DNA of 64,000 nt from the NCBI GenBank assembly GCA_019638025.1, contig JAHBUO010000005.1, positions 17,917-81,916 on the forward strand, written 5' to 3'. The position numbers and the translations under genes are program-made. Below are positions 8,692 to 17,477 of the stretch, piece by piece; the first letter of the stretch is position 1; each line of letters opens with the position of its first letter. The notes under the pieces are model-generated. The model did no database searches and had not been told where the DNA came from. It saw only the letters and a list, made by a program, of their open reading frames with translations. The stretch is from Ignavibacteriaceae bacterium. GTDB taxonomy: Bacteria; Bacteroidota; Ignavibacteria; Ignavibacteriales; Ignavibacteriaceae.

Positions 8692-9423
8692 TTAGAGAGA
8701 TTTCATCTTAAGTTGATTGAGAATTTCCGGAAGTATTTCTCCCGATTTCCCCTTTAAGAAGAGATTAACACGATTAGATATTTCTGTTTCAGCAATGTTA
8801 ATCTCCACAACAAAACTTCCTGCCGATTTTGCTATGCTTGTTATAGAGGCTGCAGGATAAACAATTGATGAAGTTCCAACAACAAAAAAAATATCTGATT
8901 GTTCGGCTGCTTTTTCTGAGGCTGCAAATTGGTCTTGTGGAAGGTATTCACCAAACCAAACGATATCTGGTCGGATATTGGAGCCGCAATCGCATAGAGG
9001 CGGAGATTCTGTATCGGGAAATTCTTTATAATCGAAACGCTTTTTACAACGAACACAATAATTTCGTTCAATATTTCCGTGTAATTCATAAACCTTTTTG
9101 CTTCCGGCTCGATTATGAAGATTATCAACATTTTGTGTAATTACGGTAACATCAAAATATTTTTCAAAATCTACAATCGCAGTGTGGCCTGGATTTGGTA
9201 GAGAATCTCTAACAATTTTTCTTCTGTACTGATACCATTCCCAAACAAGTTTAGGGTTTCGCATAAATGCACTAAAATTTGCCAACTCTTCCGGACGAAA
9301 TTTTTGCCAAATACCTTCTTCACCCCGAAAAGTGGGAATTCCGCTTTCGGCTGAAATTCCTGCCCCGGTAAAGAAAACTATTCTCTTCGAAATTGAAAGC
9401 TGAGTTAGTAATTCATCATACAT
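8692..9423 (-). CDS. cobB: Sirtuin, NAD-dependent protein deacylase (CobB type, class III signature)
   Basis: Removes acyl groups from lysines using NAD+. The 243 residues carry FTGAGISAESGIPTFRG (NAD binding), TQNVDNLH, catalytic His115 in ELHGN and a zinc site of Cys123, Cys126, Cys144 and Cys146; the second pair is CxC rather than CxxC. Tyr64 and Arg67 in WYQYRR form the YxxR acyl pocket that, in SIRT5 and CobB, favours succinyl and malonyl lysine. Desuccinylase/demalonylase activity is therefore likely (inference). It is immediately upstream of radA in the same operon. Confidence 0.93.
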   Translation of the reverse strand: MYDELLTQLSISKRIVFFTGAGISAESGIPTFRGEEGIWQKFRPEELANFSAFMRNPKLVWEWYQYRRKIVRDSLPNPGHTAIVDFEKYFDVTVITQNVDNLHNRAGSKKVYELHGNIERNYCVRCKKRFDYKEFPDTESPPLCDCGSNIRPDIVWFGEYLPQDQFAASEKAAEQSDIFFVVGTSSIVYPAASITSIAKSAGSFVVEINIAETEISNRVNLFLKGKSGEILPEILNQLKMKSL

Positions 9424-9445
9424 TTTAAACTAGACTATTATGATT

Positions 9446-10234
9446 TTACTTGTTTTTAATTTCTTCCAATAACTTCTTTGAATCAGCAAGAAAAACAGCA
9501 TCATCTTCATCAAGTACTGGGAGTGATGGTATCTTTGCTAATAATTCTTTTGCTTTTTTATATTCTTTTTCTTGAATATAAGCCTTCCCGGCATCTAAGT
9601 AATACATTCTGAAATTTGGTCTTAACTCAATAGCTTTTCTGAAATTTTTAAAGGATTCACTCATATCTCCCCAACCTAATCCAAGCGGCATTCGTACTAA
9701 GTATGGTTTTTCACAAACTTTTGCATGAGTGCGAGCCAAAACATAATAAGAAGATGCAATTACTTCATTCCCGCCGTTACCAAGTTTTATCGCTTTTTCT
9801 AAATCTTTTTTTACGTCATTTACAATTCCGATAACCGAAAAAACACCTTTGAACAGCGCAATTCTTCCATTTGCAATTGCTCTTCGAAGATAAGTAATGG
9901 ATTTATCGGGAGCTAATGAAACTGCTTTATCTGCATATTCAAATGCTTTTTTATATTGTTCAAACTGTGCATTTTTTTGGGCATCAGTATTTGAGGGCAG
10001 ATGCTCTGCAATATCAACAAGCGTCCTGCTTAGCCTCCACAATATTTCCCAATTATTAGGCGAAAGCTTATCAGCTGCAATAAATTTCTCGAGGGCTTTT
10101 TCATTGTTGAATTGTTTGGTTGAAAAATCATCACCCTGTGCAATAAGTTCATCAACTGATTGTGCATTATTGGAGACCAAAAATCCAAACAATAATACAA
10201 TGATGAAAAATGAACGATAGAATACATGCTTCAT
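9446..10234 (-). CDS. Secreted TPR protein, unknown function
   Basis: A 262-residue protein with a signal peptide (FFIIVLLFGFLVSNNAQS), then helical repeats over about 30-255. Clear TPR-like units include AFEYADKAVSLAPDKSITYL, SFKNFRKAIELRPNFRMYY and the following YIQEKEYKKAKELLAK. The arrangement resembles the RMD-like TPR proteins of the FCB group. A scaffold role in the periplasm is likely, but no partner is evident. It lies 14 nt after the YhaM-like gene and 22 nt before the sirtuin. Confidence 0.8.
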   Translation of the reverse strand: MKHVFYRSFFIIVLLFGFLVSNNAQSVDELIAQGDDFSTKQFNNEKALEKFIAADKLSPNNWEILWRLSRTLVDIAEHLPSNTDAQKNAQFEQYKKAFEYADKAVSLAPDKSITYLRRAIANGRIALFKGVFSVIGIVNDVKKDLEKAIKLGNGGNEVIASSYYVLARTHAKVCEKPYLVRMPLGLGWGDMSESFKNFRKAIELRPNFRMYYLDAGKAYIQEKEYKKAKELLAKIPSLPVLDEDDAVFLADSKKLLEEIKNK

Positions 10235-10248
10235 AACTACCTCGTTTG

Positions 10249-11235
10249 TTAATCGAATAAAGTTGACTTTATTTGTTCTGATTTATTAGAAAAATTTTTA
10301 TATAACTCTGTTGAAATATGAGACGAATACTTTGTCCACTTTGCATCAGAATTGTCATTTAAAAGAATTCTTTTATAGGCATTAGATTTTGCGCTTAACT
10401 CATCTGCTTGATAAAGTATGATTGCCTCTAAAGTTTTAGGTACCACCGGCGAAGCGAATTCGAGTTTCCCTTGATGACTTAATATTAAATGAACCAATAG
10501 ATTTTTTAACTCGTGAGGAAATGCTTCAATCATCTCAATTTCCTTCTCAACTAATAATGCGCAAAGTACAATATGCCCTACTAACTTCCCACTGTCCGAA
10601 TACTCAAAAGATGATTCGAAAAGAAGCTCCTCAATTTTAGCGAAATCGTGCAATAACGCCCCGCTAATCAATAAGTCTCTATTAATTTCCGGATGAATCT
10701 TCCCCATCAGGTCACAAATTTTTGCAATCTCGAGTGTGTGCTCTAAAAGTCCGTGGATGTATGAATGGTGAATGGTCTTTCCAGCCGGTGCATCAATAAA
10801 TTTTTCAAATCTCTCACCAGAGAATAGATTTTTTACTAGCTGATTTAAATAAGTGTTCTCAATACTATTTATAAAAGAATCCAATTCACTTTTCATCTCA
10901 TCAAGGTTTCGAAGTGAATGAGGAAGAAAGTCTTTCGGGGTTACAAGTTCAGAATCAGTTGTTAATCTAATTGTTTCAATTCGAAGTTGGGGTGAACCTT
11001 GATATTCCTCAATTGTACCGGCAACTTTCACAACTTTACCAACAATGAATTGGTCAAATATCTGTTCGTATTCCTCCCATAAATTGGTTGAGATAGCGCC
11101 ACTTTGGTCTCCAAGGTCCATCGAAAGAAATTTCTTATTAGTCTTTGAAACTTTTACTTCAGCTCTCCTAATTAGTAGAAAATAATTTATTTTATCCCCC
11201 TTAACGAGTTTAGATATTTCAGAAGAATTAATCAT
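10249..11235 (-). CDS. YhaM-type 3'-5' exoribonuclease (OB-fold plus HD domain)
   Basis: A 328-residue protein with an N-terminal OB-fold nucleic-acid-binding domain (about 10-95; LSMDLGDQSGAISTNLW) and a C-terminal HD phosphohydrolase domain. HD features are HGLLEHTLEIA (His161, His166), His196-Asp197 in LLHDFAKIE, and a later HxxxSHQG-like segment (VHLILSHQG). This architecture and length are those of YhaM/CbfA, a metal-dependent 3'-5' exonuclease acting on RNA and single-stranded DNA. It begins 3 nt after the NusG-like gene, an RNA-linked pairing. Orthology to YhaM is strong by architecture but was not checked by search. Confidence 0.87.
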   Translation of the reverse strand: MINSSEISKLVKGDKINYFLLIRRAEVKVSKTNKKFLSMDLGDQSGAISTNLWEEYEQIFDQFIVGKVVKVAGTIEEYQGSPQLRIETIRLTTDSELVTPKDFLPHSLRNLDEMKSELDSFINSIENTYLNQLVKNLFSGERFEKFIDAPAGKTIHHSYIHGLLEHTLEIAKICDLMGKIHPEINRDLLISGALLHDFAKIEELLFESSFEYSDSGKLVGHIVLCALLVEKEIEMIEAFPHELKNLLVHLILSHQGKLEFASPVVPKTLEAIILYQADELSAKSNAYKRILLNDNSDAKWTKYSSHISTELYKNFSNKSEQIKSTLFD

Positions 11236-11238
11236 TTT

Positions 11239-11769
11239 CTATCCTAATTGTTTAAGTTGAGAAGCTGTCAGAACTTCAAACTCAGTTCCTTCAGTAAGTT
11301 GCGCAATTACAGTTCGATTTATGAACTCCAAAGATACATGTAGAGATTTCTGATTCGATTCATCGATAACGGTTCCTATAACACCAGAAAAAGGACCGCT
11401 AGCAATTTTAACTTTAGCCCCTTTGACTATACCGTTATTCACTCTATACTCAAATGTTTCATTTACAAAATTTCGAAGGTTCTCAATTTCAAATTCATGA
11501 ATTTTTGCCGGTTTGCCATTATCGAAAACCGAACGGACTATCGAATTTAATTGAATAGCCTCAAGTCGTTCTTTTTCATCGGCAAAAATAAAAATGTAAC
11601 CACGTAACAATGGCTCGGTTACTTTTTTCTTTCTGTCACTCCACTGCTTTATGCGAGAAATTTTTGGCATATAGGAATCAATTCCAATAGCTGTTAGCTG
11701 TGTTTCTGCCTTAAACTCTTGCCGCGACTGGGTATATAAAGCTTGCCAAAACTTTTTATTATTTGTCAA
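11239..11769 (-). CDS. NusG-family transcription antiterminator (UpxY/RfaH-like paralogue)
   Basis: A 176-residue protein with the NGN domain (WQALYTQSRQEFKAETQL, then LLRGYIFIF) and a C-terminal KOW domain (KGAKVKIASGPFSGVIGTV). The sequence is closer to UpxY/RfaH-type specialised antiterminators than to housekeeping NusG, which normally sits beside secE/rplK; none of those is nearby. It would bind RNA polymerase and suppress pausing on particular operons. UpxY genes usually head capsule or exopolysaccharide operons, but here the next genes are yhaM-like and a TPR protein. The start is TTG (11767-11769) with SD GGAG seven bases upstream. It begins 26 nt after the hybrid kinase. Confidence 0.85.
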   Translation of the reverse strand: MTNNKKFWQALYTQSRQEFKAETQLTAIGIDSYMPKISRIKQWSDRKKKVTEPLLRGYIFIFADEKERLEAIQLNSIVRSVFDNGKPAKIHEFEIENLRNFVNETFEYRVNNGIVKGAKVKIASGPFSGVIGTVIDESNQKSLHVSLEFINRTVIAQLTEGTEFEVLTASQLKQLG

Positions 11770-11795
11770 ACACTAACTCCGAATTAATCAAAAAT

Positions 11796-13592
11796 TTAGT
11801 TTAATGTTGATTTCACAATTTTAATCAGATAATCGTTATTAAAAGGTTTTTCGATAACTGATCTTGCTCCGAGTTGTTGATATCTTCGTTTTGATTCATC
11901 TGAGATATCATCGCCAATAATAATTATCGGATATTTTAATGAACTGTCACCTTTTTTTAGAGCTTCAATCATTTGTATTCCATTCATCAGTGGCATTTGA
12001 TGACTTGCAATAATCAGATTTGGAAAACTTTCAAAAATTATGTTCATTGCTTCGTAACCATTTTCAGCCTGAAGAACTTTGAATGATTTGAATGATTCAT
12101 TTAAACATGTGACATATTTTGTTCGATCATGTTCATCACTTTCAACAAGAAGAATCGTATTAGATGGAACAGGGAAAGTAAAATGAAATTCAGTCCCTTT
12201 CCCTTCCTCGGAATAGAACCAAATTTCACCGCTATGTTTTTCAATGATTTCTCGAACCAGAGCTAAGCCAAATCCGCTCCCCTTTTCACCTTTGGTTCCA
12301 TCTCGTGTGAATGACTTATCGATTGAGAAAACTTTTCCCTGATCCTCAGTTTTTATTCCCATTCCGAAATCTTTAATAACAAATTCAACTTGAGTTTCAT
12401 TAAACAGTGAAGCTGAAATTTCGATAATTGAGTTTTCGAATGAGAATTTAATTGCATTACTAAGAATATTCAAAACAACTTGTGTTAATAATCTTTCATC
12501 AACTTGAATGTACAAATCATCAGCAATATCAATCTGAATATCGATATTTTTTCTGATTGCATTTCCGGTTAAGGCAGAGATACACTGATAAATTATTCCC
12601 TGTGCTTTTAATCTTTGAGGTTCAATTTTAAGCGAGCCGGTCTTTAACCTTGACCAATCAAGTAAGTAATTGATAAACTGTAGCTGACTTTGAGATGCAT
12701 CATAAATATAATTAAGATATTCATTTTTTTCTTTAAGAGGGAGATTAGGTTCCGCTAACAAAATTTCCGAAAAACCCAAAATACTAGTAAATGGGGCTCG
12801 CAAATCGTGTGAAAGAATGTTTATGAATCTATCTTTAGCTGCATTTAATTCTTTAAGCTCATTTTCTGAGCGCAACATTCTGACTTCAGCATCTTTCAAT
12901 TCGGAGATATCAATCACAACTGCTGCAGTACTTATAATTTTTCCTCTAACGTCTCGCTGTACTGAAAAACTTTCTTTTACCCATCGAATTTGCTTATCTT
13001 TTCTAACAATTCTATAGTCAAGTGAAAGCGAAAATTTTCTTCCGGCAGATGAAAAAATATTCAATTCCTTGATAACTTCAGAGACATCATCTTTGTGAAT
13101 TAGGTACAACAGTCTCCCGGGAAGTTGCTCGATTTCACGGATTGTGTAACCTGTAATCTTTTTTATATTCTCATGGAAATAAAATTGCTCTTTCCCATTT
13201 TCAACATTACTAGACCAAAAATAACCATTTATGTGCTCATACATTCTTTGGATTTCAAAAAAGATTTCTTCCTTCTGCTCGAGAAGTACATCTGCCTCTT
13301 TCTTTGAATAAGCATGTACTATATATGAAATTTTTGTTGCAGAAAGGACTTTTCCGATTGATATAAAAAATACGTATTTAATCCGGTTATAACTATAAAT
13401 GTGTGTTGTTTTCCATTGGGTTTCTTTTTCAAGCCCATTTGTAACATCACTCATAGAAATTGTAGCTTTAAATAATTCCCAGATTGACTCTCCGATAATC
13501 TCGGGTTCGGTTTTACCTAGGTATTCTTTAACCGATTGGTTACAAGCAGTAACTTTGAAGTTTTCGTCTAAGGCTAAAAATAAATCTAACAA
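11796..13592 (-). CDS. Hybrid sensor histidine kinase with a degenerate C-terminal receiver
   Basis: A 598-residue soluble kinase: PAS domains at about 1-95 and 115-235, HisKA with His262 (ILSHDLRAP), HATPase_c (NILSNAIKFS, DFGMGIK, GSGFGLALV) and a C-terminal receiver at 478-598. The receiver lacks the phospho-acceptor: the position four residues before the MP pair is Ser530 (IIASHQMPLMNG), and one acidic residue is lost (VESDE, Ser485). Lys582 in IEKPF is kept. It is therefore a pseudo-receiver, probably a protein-interaction or inhibitory module. The start is TTG at 13590-13592; an in-frame TGA lies three codons upstream. It is the first gene of the run down to radA, and divergent from the TonB receptor. 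Confidence 0.88.
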   Translation of the reverse strand: MLDLFLALDENFKVTACNQSVKEYLGKTEPEIIGESIWELFKATISMSDVTNGLEKETQWKTTHIYSYNRIKYVFFISIGKVLSATKISYIVHAYSKKEADVLLEQKEEIFFEIQRMYEHINGYFWSSNVENGKEQFYFHENIKKITGYTIREIEQLPGRLLYLIHKDDVSEVIKELNIFSSAGRKFSLSLDYRIVRKDKQIRWVKESFSVQRDVRGKIISTAAVVIDISELKDAEVRMLRSENELKELNAAKDRFINILSHDLRAPFTSILGFSEILLAEPNLPLKEKNEYLNYIYDASQSQLQFINYLLDWSRLKTGSLKIEPQRLKAQGIIYQCISALTGNAIRKNIDIQIDIADDLYIQVDERLLTQVVLNILSNAIKFSFENSIIEISASLFNETQVEFVIKDFGMGIKTEDQGKVFSIDKSFTRDGTKGEKGSGFGLALVREIIEKHSGEIWFYSEEGKGTEFHFTFPVPSNTILLVESDEHDRTKYVTCLNESFKSFKVLQAENGYEAMNIIFESFPNLIIASHQMPLMNGIQMIEALKKGDSSLKYPIIIIGDDISDESKRRYQQLGARSVIEKPFNNDYLIKIVKSTLN

Positions 13593-13754
13593 TATAATTC
13601 ACCGACTCTTGATGAAAATGATTTTGGAGATTAATAATTTATTCCGTCCCTAAAATACTAAAATGCACGATATTTGAAAATATTGAACTTTTCTTGCAAT
13701 AATAAAGTTTAAGTTAGTGTAATTAAAATTTTAAAAATTATTTAACTAGATATT

Positions 13755-16037
13755 ATGAAAAACCTCTTTAAGCTAATTGCACTAATTTACATATTCAGCA
13801 ACATCACATTGGGGCAGGAAAACACCGGAAGCATCATGGGGAAAGTAGTTGATGCAACTACAAAAAAGCCAATTCCCGGTGTGAACATTTTTCTTTTGGG
13901 AACAAACATTGGAGCTGCCACAAATGAAGAGGGTAATTATACAATAAAAAACATTCCGGTCGGGAATTACCAAATTCGTGCCTCAGCAATTGGTTTTGAT
14001 GCGATTACCAAAACTGACGCAGTCGTTAATTCAGCTAGACCCGCTATGATTGATTTTCAACTTAAAGAATCAATTATCGAATTGGACAATGTTGTTGTCA
14101 CTTCCGATTTTTTTCAAAATAATCCAACTGAAGTAAATAGTGTCCGCAATTTTAGTTATGAAGAAATCAGAAGAGCACCCGGTGGTTTTGAAGATGTTGT
14201 TAGAGCGTTATCAATATTACCCGGTGTTGCTCAAGCAGATGCGGGACGAAATGATTTAGTAGTACGAGGTGGTGCCCCTTCAGAAAATCTGTTTTTAGTT
14301 GATGGATTTCCTGTTTCGAACATCAATCATTTTGGAACACAAGGAGCGTCTGGCGGACCATTGAGTTATGTGAATCTTGATTTTGTACGTGAAACATCTT
14401 TTTCAACCGGTGGATTTTCTGCACTTTACGGAGATAAACTGTCGAGTGTGCTTACAATCGACTTGCGCGAAGGTCGAAAAGATAAATTAGGAGGAAAAGC
14501 TACAATATCAGCAACACAATTTGGATTGAATGCTGAAGGACCAATTTCAGAAAAGGCAAGTTTCCTCTTCTCTGCCAGAAGGAGTTACCTTGATTTTATA
14601 TTTAAAGCAGCAGGTTTCGGATTTGTACCTGAATATTATGATGTCTTAACCAAATTTAATTACAATTTTGATACACGCAATTCATTGTCATTTCTTTTGG
14701 TAGGTGCATTTGATAATGTAAGATTTTTTAACGATACCGAAGACCAACGTTATAACAACTCTCGTGCGCTTGCTAGTGATCAAATTCAATACTTAACCGG
14801 ATTTTCCTTTAGACATCTTTTTGATAAAGGATTTTACACAATTAGTCTAAGTAGAAATTTTGTAGATTATGAAACAACTCAGAGAGATTCTCTTCTAAAT
14901 CCGATTTTTATGAATGTTTCAAAAGAGAAGGAAAATACCCTACGAGGTGATATAATCTACAAACTATCTTCTAAGTCAGAATTTAATATCGGAGCGTCGG
15001 TTAAATTTATTCAATTTAATGCGGATGTAAAACTACCTTTCTTCAGAACAACATTTGGAGAAACTCTTAATATAACTTCATTGACAGATAAAGCAAATTT
15101 CTGGAAATCTGATTTGTACTTCCAGTACAGCGGATTCTATTTTAGCCGTTTACGATTAAATATGGGAATTCGTCTTGATTACTTTAACGAAATTACTGAC
15201 AATTTGAGCATTAGTCCGCGCCTATCTTTAGCTTATATGCTGACGGACAAAGCAACATTAAATTTCAGTACGGGGATTTATCATCAATCTCCTTCATATA
15301 TATGGTTAATTGCAGATAGCAGAAACAAAGATCTTAAGCAAATAAAGGTTAATCAATATATATCCGGAATCGATTACCGTTTGAGGAATGATATAAACGT
15401 AAGATTAGAAGGTTTCTATAAAGACTATTCAAATTATCCAACCAGTATTTCGCGACCATACTTAGTTTTAGCAAATACAGGAGCAGGTTATGTGGGGGCT
15501 GATGATAATTATTCTTCATTTGGTTTAGAACAACTTTCAAGTGATGGGAATGGCTATGCAAGAGGGATTGAGTTATCACTTCAGAAAAAATCTTCTGATA
15601 TTCCACACTATGGAGTATTGTCACTAACATATAGTGAAAGTTTTTTCAAAGCTTTAGATGGGATAAAAAGACCCGGTAGTTATGATCAAAAATGGATTTT
15701 CAATGTTAGTGCTGGTTACATCTTTAACGAGAGATGGGAAGCTAGTATGAAGTTTCGATTTGCAACAGGAAAACCTTATACCCCATTCAACTTTGATGGA
15801 AGCCAAACAGTCGCACTATATAATTCCGATAGACTTCCTGATTTACATAGTCTTGATATCCGCATTGATCGAAGATGGAATTTCTCTGACTGGGCACTAA
15901 TAACATACATCGATATACAGAATATTTACAATCGCAATAATATTAGCTTTTATCGATGGGATGCACGGACACAATCAGTTGATAAAACAAGTAATATTGG
16001 AATATTGCCATCAATCGGTGTGAGCTTAGAATTATAG
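13755..16037 (+). CDS. TonB-dependent outer-membrane receptor with carboxypeptidase-regulatory-like N-terminal domain
   Basis: A 760-residue outer-membrane receptor. A signal peptide is followed by a carboxypeptidase-regulatory-like beta domain (about 24-110; GSIMGKVVDATTKKPIPGVN), a plug (about 125-240; VVVRGGAP-type segment DLVVRGGAPSENLFLVDG) and a 22-strand-type barrel ending ...GVSLEL with aromatic residues alternating near the end. This is the SusC-like/CarboxypepD_reg subclass common in the FCB group, but no SusD neighbour is present and it is shorter than typical SusC. The substrate is unknown; siderophore, metal or oligomer uptake are options. It is monocistronic and divergent from the hybrid kinase. 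Confidence 0.92.
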   Translation: MKNLFKLIALIYIFSNITLGQENTGSIMGKVVDATTKKPIPGVNIFLLGTNIGAATNEEGNYTIKNIPVGNYQIRASAIGFDAITKTDAVVNSARPAMIDFQLKESIIELDNVVVTSDFFQNNPTEVNSVRNFSYEEIRRAPGGFEDVVRALSILPGVAQADAGRNDLVVRGGAPSENLFLVDGFPVSNINHFGTQGASGGPLSYVNLDFVRETSFSTGGFSALYGDKLSSVLTIDLREGRKDKLGGKATISATQFGLNAEGPISEKASFLFSARRSYLDFIFKAAGFGFVPEYYDVLTKFNYNFDTRNSLSFLLVGAFDNVRFFNDTEDQRYNNSRALASDQIQYLTGFSFRHLFDKGFYTISLSRNFVDYETTQRDSLLNPIFMNVSKEKENTLRGDIIYKLSSKSEFNIGASVKFIQFNADVKLPFFRTTFGETLNITSLTDKANFWKSDLYFQYSGFYFSRLRLNMGIRLDYFNEITDNLSISPRLSLAYMLTDKATLNFSTGIYHQSPSYIWLIADSRNKDLKQIKVNQYISGIDYRLRNDINVRLEGFYKDYSNYPTSISRPYLVLANTGAGYVGADDNYSSFGLEQLSSDGNGYARGIELSLQKKSSDIPHYGVLSLTYSESFFKALDGIKRPGSYDQKWIFNVSAGYIFNERWEASMKFRFATGKPYTPFNFDGSQTVALYNSDRLPDLHSLDIRIDRRWNFSDWALITYIDIQNIYNRNNISFYRWDARTQSVDKTSNIGILPSIGVSLEL

Positions 16038-16058
16038 TACCAAGAACCCAAAAAGTTT

Positions 16059-17228
16059 TTACTTAACCAGAAAAACTTTTGCAACATCAACTAACAAAGA
16101 GGGCTGATTCATTAGGGCAGTCACAAACAAATTACCCAGTCCTCTTTTTTCTTCAGGTACTTTTAGAAATGATTGAGCAATTAAATTAAATTTTTCATCC
16201 GAAAAATTATAAATACCGTTTTTTATTCGATTAAATATTTCGTGTCGCTTACCAAGGCGGTCACCCCATGCCTTATCGTAAGTTAGTATGTGGGTAAGAT
16301 TATTATTTTTGATGGCATCTCCGGCAATTGTACCGGCAATACTTCCACCTATCATCCCACTTGCGATACCACCACCGCTCAATGGATTTACTTGACGAGC
16401 TGCATCACCAACAAGCATTATCCCAGGAGCGGAAATTTTATCGAGGGTAATGCTACACGGAACTCCTCCTGCAATTGATGTAAGAATTGGAGCATTAGGA
16501 TAGTGTTTTTCCATAAAGTCATTTAAATATGATAAAGCCGACCTCTTCTTACCGGTTATTCCACTTACTCCCAAACCGATATTGGCTTTATTATTCCCTT
16601 TTGGAAAAACCCAGAAATATCCATTGGGGGCAACATCTTTACCAAAATAAAAATACAATGTATTCTGATCTATAGGAATATTTGCAGCAGTAACTTGAAC
16701 GGCAGCTTCCATATCTCTAAAGTCGATATGAGTCTTTAACCCTGCCCATCTACCAACTCTTGATTCAACCCCATCAGCTGCAATTACAACTTTTGCATAG
16801 ACTTCGTGTTGCTCACCGCGGTACTCGTACTTAACTCCTTTTACAATATCATCCTCAATAATAAGTCCATAGACGTAAGCACGTGTTAGAATTTCAACCC
16901 CCGCTTCTGCTGCAGATTGAGCTAAAGCATAATCAAATAATCTTCGTTCGAGTACAAATCCGGCATCTCCAAAATTTATAAAAACTTCGTTACCATTTGG
17001 AGCCACAAAACCAAATCTGCTAATCGTTGCTGCAATCCATTTTTCATCGATTGGAATAAACTCTTCCACTCCTGCTTTACTTATTGCTTCACCACATCTA
17101 ACAGGATAGCCGACATCACGGTCTTTCTCGAGCATCAGAACAGATACTCCTTTTTCCGCAGCGTATCTCGCCGCCATAGAGCCCGCAGGTCCTGCACCAA
17201 CTACTATTATATCATATTGTTTTTTCAA
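16059..17228 (-). CDS. Geranylgeranyl-reductase-family FAD-dependent oxidoreductase
   Basis: A 389-residue flavoprotein of the GGR family, which hydrogenates isoprenoid double bonds. FAD motifs are GAGPAG (11-16), the acidic LMLEKD turn and GDAARQVNPLSGGGIASGM. The PVRCGEA motif with Cys45 is typical of the archaeal-type GGR and digeranylgeranylglycerophospholipid reductases. The ferredoxin gene directly upstream (16 nt) is the likely electron donor, as in archaeal systems. The substrate could be menaquinone side chains or prenyl lipids (inference). Confidence 0.88.
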   Translation of the reverse strand: MKKQYDIIVVGAGPAGSMAARYAAEKGVSVLMLEKDRDVGYPVRCGEAISKAGVEEFIPIDEKWIAATISRFGFVAPNGNEVFINFGDAGFVLERRLFDYALAQSAAEAGVEILTRAYVYGLIIEDDIVKGVKYEYRGEQHEVYAKVVIAADGVESRVGRWAGLKTHIDFRDMEAAVQVTAANIPIDQNTLYFYFGKDVAPNGYFWVFPKGNNKANIGLGVSGITGKKRSALSYLNDFMEKHYPNAPILTSIAGGVPCSITLDKISAPGIMLVGDAARQVNPLSGGGIASGMIGGSIAGTIAGDAIKNNNLTHILTYDKAWGDRLGKRHEIFNRIKNGIYNFSDEKFNLIAQSFLKVPEEKRGLGNLFVTALMNQPSLLVDVAKVFLVK

Positions 17229-17244
17229 TTTATACTATACTATT

Positions 17245-17469
17245 TTATTTCTTAATAAGACCATTTTTATTTAATACAATAACCTCAATTGGACAACTCC
17301 AGATACACTTTGAACAGTTAGTGCACCTCTCATCAATAATAAAAATTTCAGCTTCCTTTAGCTCGATTGCATCTTCCGGACACACCCCTACACAGCATCC
17401 ACAGAAATCACATTTATTCGGGAGAATCTCAATCATTAATTTACCGGTTTTGGCTTGTCTTAATTCCAT
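17245..17469 (-). CDS. 2[4Fe-4S] ferredoxin
   Basis: A 74-residue ferredoxin with two complete CxxCxxCxxxCP motifs (Cys20/23/26/30 and Cys49/52/55/59). It is a low-potential electron carrier. It sits 8 nt after dnaG and 16 nt before the GGR-type reductase, so it is probably its dedicated donor. The short N-terminal MELRQAKTGKLMIEI resembles ferredoxin-like subunits fused or linked to oxidoreductases; an alternative start at Met12 is possible. Confidence 0.92.
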   Translation of the reverse strand: MELRQAKTGKLMIEILPNKCDFCGCCVGVCPEDAIELKEAEIFIIDERCTNCSKCIWSCPIEVIVLNKNGLIKK

Positions 17470-17477
17470 TTTGATTA

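Noticed and set aside
13682..13698. Sigma-54-like promoter (TTGAAC-N5-TTGCA) before the TonB receptor
   Set aside because: The -24 GG is missing, so the match is too weak despite an rpoN gene in the window.
16049..16080. Hairpin at the TonB receptor/GGR convergent end
   Set aside because: It is A/T only, overlaps the GGR stop codon and has no T-tract on either side; probably chance.
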